Below, in pieces: positions 59,725 to 64,000 of a stretch of 64,000 nucleotides of DNA. The translations under genes were made by a program, and so were the position numbers. How positions within the stretch are numbered: position 1 is the first letter of the stretch; each line of letters opens with the position of its first letter. The notes under the pieces are model-generated. The model had not been told where the DNA came from. It saw only the letters and a program-made list of their open reading frames with translations, and searched no databases. Origin of the DNA: an uncultured Croceitalea sp. (GTDB taxonomy: Bacteria > Bacteroidota > Bacteroidia > Flavobacteriales > Flavobacteriaceae); contig CANLXH010000005.1 in NCBI GenBank assembly GCA_947495075.1, positions 18,289 through 82,288 of the forward strand. Direction: 5' to 3'.

Positions 59725-60344
59725 TCAATTTTTTTTTGATGGATGTAGACTATCCGAAGCTAGTAGTAAAGGGTTTATTTCATCATTACGCGACTGTTTT
59801 GTAATTTCAATGTAAAGCATATTCTGCTTTTCGGTTTCTTCTTTTATATAAGCATTGTAAGTTAGCATTGTAAGTTTTTAATTCGTTTCTAATTTTATCT
59901 TTAAATTTTGTAGATGGAGTAACATTCCAATCTGGTATGGAAAGAACTATTACTTTTTTATTGTCTTGTTTTACAAGTTCCAAACATTTATCTAAGAGGT
60001 TGATAAAATCTTTTTTGAATATCTCAAAATTCATACCTCTGTATTGATTATTGACGCCTATAAGTAAAGAGACCAGATTGTAATTTGGTTGTAGCTTCTC
60101 TTTTTCAATTTTCTTTAAAAGTTTTTTAGCAGTCCAGTCTGCATCAGCAAGTATTTTTGATTCAGTTTTGTATCCTTTTTTGATAAGGATATCAGTTAAT
60201 TGATTAGGCTAGCTATTTTTAGGAAGTTCACCAGTACTTATTAGTATAACTATCACCCAATGCTAAAAAAGAAATTGTCTCTTTTTGGGCATAAATAACA
60301 AATGAATTTATTACAAGAAGAAGATTTTTTGCTTTGTTTTTCAT
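59725..60344 (-). pseudogene. Dead SGNH/GDSL hydrolase gene
   Basis: From the ATG at 60344 the minus strand reads a signal-like start, then block I SFLALGDSYT (catalytic Ser). Three lesions follow: a 1-nt frameshift right after GDSYT (~60245), a TAG where relatives have Trp (KNS-stop-PNQL, TGG to TAG), and a perfect 13-bp tandem duplication (59851-59876) that shifts the frame again. Between and after these are LVSLLIGVNNQYRG, VIVLSIPDWNVTP and, in the last frame, LLLASDSLHPSKKN with the catalytic Asp/His block. The complete family skeleton is present but cannot be translated. It explains the 728-bp gap before rplT. Confidence 0.8.
59851..59876. repeat. Perfect 13-bp tandem duplication in the SGNH pseudogene
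   Basis: AGCATTGTAAGTT occurs twice in direct succession (59851-59863 and 59864-59876). Removing one copy restores the C-terminal reading frame of the SGNH hydrolase. Confidence 0.9.
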
Positions 60345-60358
60345 GAAAATGAATTACA

Positions 60359-60393
60359 AAAAAATCCCGCTCTTTATAAGAACGGGATTTTTT
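60359..60393 (-). terminator. Terminator of the thrS-infC-rpmI-rplT operon
   Basis: AAAATCCCG, an interrupted TCTT/AAGA inner stem, CGGGATTTT, with A/T flanks. It lies just past the rplT stop on the minus strand. Confidence 0.8.
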
Positions 60394-60415
60394 AAGCGGG
60401 GTAAGTTTATATAAA

Positions 60416-60760
60416 TTATTTTACTTTCTCAACAATTGCTTTAAAAGCATCTGGGTGATTCATTGCTAAATCTGCTAAAACTTTTCGGTTTAATTCTATA
60501 CCGTTAGATTTAACTTTACCCATAAACTGTGAGTAGGACATTCCATGTATTCTTGCACCTGCGTTTATACGCGTAATCCAAAGTGCGCGGAAAGTTCTTT
60601 TTTTGTTTTTTCTATCGCGGTAAGCATATAACATTGCTTTTTCTACCGCATTTTTTGCTACTGTCCAAACGTTTTTACGTCTTCCAAAGTAACCTTTTGC
60701 TTGCTTCATTACCTTTTTTCTTCTGGCTCTTGAAGCAACTGAATTTACTGATCTTGGCAT
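60416..60760 (-). CDS. rplT: 50S ribosomal protein L20
   Basis: 114 residues: [20 protein letters not shown], the [20 protein letters not shown] loop and [19 protein letters not shown] are diagnostic; full length. Last gene of the operon. In several bacteria L20 represses infC-rpmI-rplT by binding the leader; no clear L20-site mimic was recognised here. Confidence 0.97.
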   Translation of the reverse strand: MPRSVNSVASRARRKKVMKQAKGYFGRRKNVWTVAKNAVEKAMLYAYRDRKNKKRTFRALWITRINAGARIHGMSYSQFMGKVKSNGIELNRKVLADLAMNHPDAFKAIVEKVK

Positions 60761-60847
60761 TTGTTTTTAATTTTTTTGTAGTAGGCGGTCATAAATAACA
60801 CTTTTTTAAGCCTAACTCCAGGGTTAATAATTTTACCGAAAGAACAA

Positions 60848-61045
60848 TTATTTTAAACGTAATTGTTCTTTAATACTGTTAACATCAGACTCATGTACTA
60901 AAGTAGAGTGAGTTAACTTAAGCTTACGCTTTTTAGATTTCTTAGTCAAAATATGACTCTTAAAAGCGTGCTTCCTTTTAATTTTACCAGAACCTGTAAG
61001 CTTAAATCGCTTTTTGGCACTGGATTTAGTTTTCATTTTAGGCAT
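60848..61045 (-). CDS. rpmI: 50S ribosomal protein L35
   Basis: 65 residues: [20 protein letters not shown] followed by [20 protein letters not shown]; full length. 46 bp downstream of infC, 87 bp upstream of rplT. Confidence 0.97.
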   Translation of the reverse strand: MPKMKTKSSAKKRFKLTGSGKIKRKHAFKSHILTKKSKKRKLKLTHSTLVHESDVNSIKEQLRLK

Positions 61046-61091
61046 TTTTCCTTTTTAAATATATTTATACTGAAATAGTTCAGCATCCCAC

Positions 61092-61649
61092 TTACTTTTT
61101 ACTAGCTTTAGGTGCTAAGAACATTGTCATTCTCTTTCCTTCAAGCTTTGGCATTTGTTCAACCTTTCCAAAATCTTCTAGTTCTTGGGCTAGTCTCAAT
61201 AAAAGTATTTCTCCTTGGTCTTTATATACTATAGAACGACCTTTAAAAAATACATACGCTTTTAATTTGGCACCTTCTTTCAAGAATTTTTCAGCATGTC
61301 GCTTCTTAAATTCATAATCATGATCATCCGTCTGTGGACCAAATCGTATTTCTTTTACGATAACTTTCGTCGCTTTAGCCTTCATGACTTTTTCACGCTT
61401 CTTCTGCTCGTAAAGGAATTTTTTATAATCAATTATTTTACAAACAGGAGGAACTGCTTTTGGCGATATCTCGACCAAATCCAATTCTAACTCTTCGGCT
61501 TTATCCAAAGCCTTTCTTATAGGATATACTCCTACTTCTACATTATCTCCCACTAATCTTACTTCTGGAGCAAGAATCTTTTCATTGATATTGTGAGGGT
61601 TTTTGTTTTCCCTTCTTGGTTGGGGCTTAAATCTTCTTCTTATTGCTAT
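61092..61649 (-). CDS. infC: Translation initiation factor IF-3, with non-standard ATA start
   Basis: 185 residues. The N domain begins (M)[19 protein letters not shown] and [20 protein letters not shown], the C domain carries [20 protein letters not shown]; ends LAPKASKK. No ATG, GTG or TTG precedes the conserved N-terminus: the frame is closed by TAA at 61655-61653, leaving GTC or ATA at 61649-61647. ATA directly before AIRRR is therefore the likely start. Rare start codons are a known autoregulation device of infC (E. coli uses ATT), because IF-3 rejects them. A GTG at 61553 would delete half the N domain. Confidence 0.93.
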   Translation of the reverse strand: MAIRRRFKPQPRRENKNPHNINEKILAPEVRLVGDNVEVGVYPIRKALDKAEELELDLVEISPKAVPPVCKIIDYKKFLYEQKKREKVMKAKATKVIVKEIRFGPQTDDHDYEFKKRHAEKFLKEGAKLKAYVFFKGRSIVYKDQGEILLLRLAQELEDFGKVEQMPKLEGKRMTMFLAPKASKK

Positions 61650-61701
61650 GACTTATATTTTTTAATTAAACATACATTTTACAAGACGCTATTTCAACTA
61701 A

Positions 61702-61750
61702 ACCTCTCTTTTGGAGAGGTCAAATTTGCTTTGTAGCAAATTTGGGTGAG
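61702..61750. repeat. REP-like double hairpin between thrS and infC
   Basis: Two adjacent hairpins: ACCTCTC-TTTTG-GAGAGGT (61702-61720) and CAAATTTGC-TTTGTA-GCAAATTTG (61721-61744, perfect 9-bp stem), followed by GGTGAGGT. The compound form looks like a dispersed palindromic repeat. It lies inside the operon and could also act as a transcript-processing or attenuation element for infC. Confidence 0.5.
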
Positions 61751-61754
61751 GTCT

Positions 61755-63695
61755 TTAGAACGACTTTAAGGTACTATTTATTTCTTTTGAAACCAAGTCT
61801 GAAAATTTACTGATAGATATACTACCAAAATCCTCACCACCGTGCCTCCTTACTGATATAGTTTCTGCTTTCTCCTCATTCTCTCCAACAATCAGCATGA
61901 AAGGTATTTTCTTTAACTCAGCTTCCCGAATTTTCTTTCCTACAGTCTCGTTCCTATTATCAATGAGCGCGCGAATTTCGTGATTTTCCAGCGAATTCAA
62001 AACTTTTTCAGCATATTTTTCATGTTTCTCGCTGACAGGCAATAGGATAGCCTGTTTAGGGATTAACCATAAAGGGAAATTTCCTCCAGTATGTTCCAAT
62101 AATAGCGCTACAAAACGCTCCATGCTTCCAAAAGGGGCACGGTGAATCATTACTGGTCTATGTAATTCATTATCACTGCCTTTATAGGTAAGGTCAAACC
62201 GTTCAGGTAAATTATAATCAACTTGTATTGTTCCAAGTTGCCAATTTCTACCCAAAGCATCTTTTACCATAAAATCTAATTTTGGACCATAAAATGCTGC
62301 CTCACCACTTTCTACCACAAAGTTAAGTCCCTTCTCTTCTGCGGCATCAATTATTGCTTGTTCTGCTTTTTCCCAGTTAGCTGCATCACCTATATATTTT
62401 TCTGGCTTATCTAAATCACGAACCGACACCTGAGCAGTAAAGTTTTCAAACCCTAAAGAACCTAGAACATACAAGGTAAGGTCAATAACATTTTTAAACT
62501 CATCATTTAATTGATCTGGAGTACAAAAAATATGCGCATCATCCTGTGTAAATCCACGAACTCGGGTCAAACCGTGTAGTTCGCCACTTTGTTCATATCT
62601 ATATACGGTGCCAAATTCCGCGTATCTTTTTGGTAAGTCTTTATAACTAAAAGGACTGGTGTTGTATATCTCACAATGATGCGGACAGTTCATAGGCTTT
62701 AAAAGAAATTCCTCATCATCTTTGGGAGTGTGTATAGGTTGAAAACTATCTTCTCCATATTTCGCATAATGACCAGAAGTAACATAAAGTTCTTTTTGTC
62801 CAATATGAGGAGTTACAACCATTTCATATCCAGCTTTTTTCTGTGCTTTCTTTAAAAAGTCTTCTAAACGCTCTCTAAGAGCAGCACCTTTAGGTAGCCA
62901 AAGCGGTAACCCTTGACCAACTTTTTGGGAAAAAGTAAATAATTCTAACTCCTTACCAAGTTTTCTATGATCTCTTTTCTTTGCCTCTTCTAGTAATTCT
63001 AAATAAGCTGTAAGCTCTTTTTGTTTTGGGAATGAGATTCCATAAACTCTAGTTAGTTGTTTATTTTTTTCGTCTCCTCTCCAATAGGCCCCTGCAACAC
63101 TTAATATTTTTATGGCTTTAATGATTCCTGTATTAGGGATGTGTCCGCCACGACACAAATCGGTAAAAGAACTATGGTCGCAGAATGTAATATCTCCATC
63201 TTCAAGATTTTCTATAAGTTCTACTTTATAGCTGTTGTTTTGTTTTTTGTAGTACTCTAAAGCATCACTTTTAGATACTTCTCGCATCTTAAATTCATGT
63301 TTTTCACGAGCTATTTCCAAAGCTCTTTTTTCTATTTGAGGAAAGTCCTTTTCAGAAATAGTTTCATTTTCTAAATCAACGTCGTAATAAAAACCATTGT
63401 CAATAGCAGGACCAATAGTAAGCTTTATACCAGGATATAATTCCTCTAAAGCTTGAGCTACGACATGAGATGTGGAATGCCAAAAAGCTTTTTTGCCTTC
63501 ATCATTGTTCCAAGTATATAAGGTTAGACTACCATCCTTCGTTAGTGGGGTTGTTGCTTCAACTGTTGTGTCATTAAATTTTGCTGAAATAACATTGCGA
63601 GCCAAGCCTTCACTAATACTTTTGGCAATATTTAAAGGAGAGCTTTCATTCGCTACTTCCTTTATTGCCCCGTCTGGTAATGTAATCTTAATCAT
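61755..63695 (-). CDS. thrS: Threonyl-tRNA synthetase
   Basis: 646 residues. A TGS domain (1-60, [20 protein letters not shown]), the editing domain with [19 protein letters not shown] and the Cys/His zinc-type site [14 protein letters not shown], the class II core with motif 2 [20 protein letters not shown] and zinc Cys in [14 protein letters not shown], motif 3 [20 protein letters not shown], and the anticodon domain (~540-646). The ATG at 63695 is preceded by AAGGAG, an unusually good Shine-Dalgarno for this phylum, and by a full promoter; the in-frame start 18 codons earlier lies upstream of the promoter's start site. Confidence 0.97.
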   Translation of the reverse strand: MIKITLPDGAIKEVANESSPLNIAKSISEGLARNVISAKFNDTTVEATTPLTKDGSLTLYTWNNDEGKKAFWHSTSHVVAQALEELYPGIKLTIGPAIDNGFYYDVDLENETISEKDFPQIEKRALEIAREKHEFKMREVSKSDALEYYKKQNNSYKVELIENLEDGDITFCDHSSFTDLCRGGHIPNTGIIKAIKILSVAGAYWRGDEKNKQLTRVYGISFPKQKELTAYLELLEEAKKRDHRKLGKELELFTFSQKVGQGLPLWLPKGAALRERLEDFLKKAQKKAGYEMVVTPHIGQKELYVTSGHYAKYGEDSFQPIHTPKDDEEFLLKPMNCPHHCEIYNTSPFSYKDLPKRYAEFGTVYRYEQSGELHGLTRVRGFTQDDAHIFCTPDQLNDEFKNVIDLTLYVLGSLGFENFTAQVSVRDLDKPEKYIGDAANWEKAEQAIIDAAEEKGLNFVVESGEAAFYGPKLDFMVKDALGRNWQLGTIQVDYNLPERFDLTYKGSDNELHRPVMIHRAPFGSMERFVALLLEHTGGNFPLWLIPKQAILLPVSEKHEKYAEKVLNSLENHEIRALIDNRNETVGKKIREAELKKIPFMLIVGENEEKAETISVRRHGGEDFGSISISKFSDLVSKEINSTLKSF

Positions 63696-63721
63696 CTGTC
63701 TCCTTAAAATTAGAATAGCAG

Positions 63722-63751
63722 CAAAGATAATACCTTGTACGGACGCCACAA
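63722..63751 (-). promoter_or_regulatory. thrS: Promoter of the thrS-infC-rpmI-rplT operon
   Basis: Minus strand TTG (63751-63749), 19 bases, TATCTTTG (63729-63722), 26 bp before the ATG at 63695. Confidence 0.7.
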
Positions 63752-63925
63752 TATTATGAGTGACTTCATTTTCTATTTATTCCGATAAAAATCATGCTTT
63801 TTGGGTCATTTGGAAGATTGAAAAAAAGATATTATATTAAAAGTTCTTATTTCTAAAATTATTTACAATCTAAATAGCTGATTTTTAGGTAGATGAAACT
63901 TTTTTTAATTTTTATTGAAAAACGT

Positions 63926-63957
63926 TTTGCTGAGTTAAAAAAAGGGTTTTATATTTG
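63926..63957 (+). promoter_or_regulatory. Strong promoter at the window edge
   Basis: TTTG (63926-63929), 20 bases, TATATTTG (63950-63957), following an A/T-rich upstream stretch. Points out of the window at a putative tRNA beginning at 63991. Confidence 0.7.
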
Positions 63958-63990
63958 CACCCGCTTTGCAGGATAAGTGAGGCGATAATT

Positions 63991-64000
63991 GCGGGAATTG
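63991..64000 (+). tRNA. Possible tRNA 5' end (tRNA-Gly-like), truncated
   Basis: The last ten bases GCGGGAATTG match the acceptor 5' strand (GCGGGAA) common to bacterial tRNA-Gly, at about 30 nt from a strong predicted promoter start. Only ten bases are visible, so this is a guess that the neighbouring sequence would settle. Confidence 0.3.

Noticed and set aside
59807-60034. Open frame of 75 codons starting at an ATG, resembling a small SGNH fragment gene
   Set aside because: It is the central part of the broken SGNH hydrolase; the family's catalytic blocks lie outside it in other frames, so it is not an independent gene.
1-64000. CRISPR arrays, prophage, insertion sequences or rRNA operons
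   Set aside because: No regularly spaced direct repeats, transposase, integrase or rRNA sequence was seen on either strand.

Overview
The window is AT-rich, gene-dense chromosomal DNA from a member of the Bacteroidota, most likely a marine flavobacterium (Flavobacteriaceae). The evidence is flavobacterial promoters (TAnnTTTG -7 boxes with a TTG/TTTG -33 element), few Shine-Dalgarno sites, a split transketolase, Bacteroidota-only families (DUF4295, DUF2911, DUF6249), zinc-free L28/L33, and a crtI-crtB-crtZ carotenoid cluster. Most genes are housekeeping; accessory material is confined to a few spots.

Layout. 1-4.3 kb: an ECF sigma/anti-sigma-like pair divergent from a DUF6249 gene, with mirror-image ECF-type promoters between them, then DoxX and two tandem paralogous membrane proteins. 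4.4-13.4 kb: htpG, a TetR regulator with an ABC1 kinase, fabH, a CoA-binding protein, a thioredoxin/MsrA-like protein and a sodium:solute symporter. 13.4-21.3 kb: recR, a 2-oxoacid dehydrogenase E2, an exonuclease-FAH-Hpt run, cinA, and rpmB-rpmG-DUF4295-ftsY. 21.3-25.85 kb: an accessory block before rimO with DUF2911, an amidase, a VOC gene in what looks like a complete integron-type gene cassette with a ~131-nt attC-like site, a membrane protein and a broken serine hydrolase. 27-34.4 kb: ECF sigma/RskA-like anti-sigma divergent from a fasciclin gene, a serine hydrolase operon, two periplasmic PPIases and MoxR. 34.5-41.7 kb: aconitase, two tandem TlpA-like proteins (one without cysteines), and the crtZ-crtB-crtI operon led by a CarH/LitR-like MerR regulator. 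41.8-47 kb: tRNA-Leu, a SIMPL protein, a LuxR/TPR-kinase two-component system, a dead BLUF photoreceptor gene and tRNA-Lys. 47-58.4 kb: aroK, a PRTase, an S4 protein, an FKBP lipoprotein, a beta-barrel, split transketolase, tgt-lptF/G, accA and dnaB. 58.4-64 kb: a Cof hydrolase, YjbQ, a dead SGNH hydrolase, thrS-infC-rpmI-rplT, and at the edge a strong promoter probably feeding a tRNA.

The most unusual features are the single integron-type cassette with no integrase in view, the paired TGTAACC-N16-CGTC promoters of the first ECF locus, the sigma/anti-sigma/fasciclin arrangement that parallels mycobacterial SigK-RskA-MPT70, a light theme (B12-type MerR on the carotenoid operon plus a BLUF pseudogene 4.5 kb away), and three datable pseudogenes. 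Everything here was read by eye from the sequence; family names rest on motif recognition and no database search was run.
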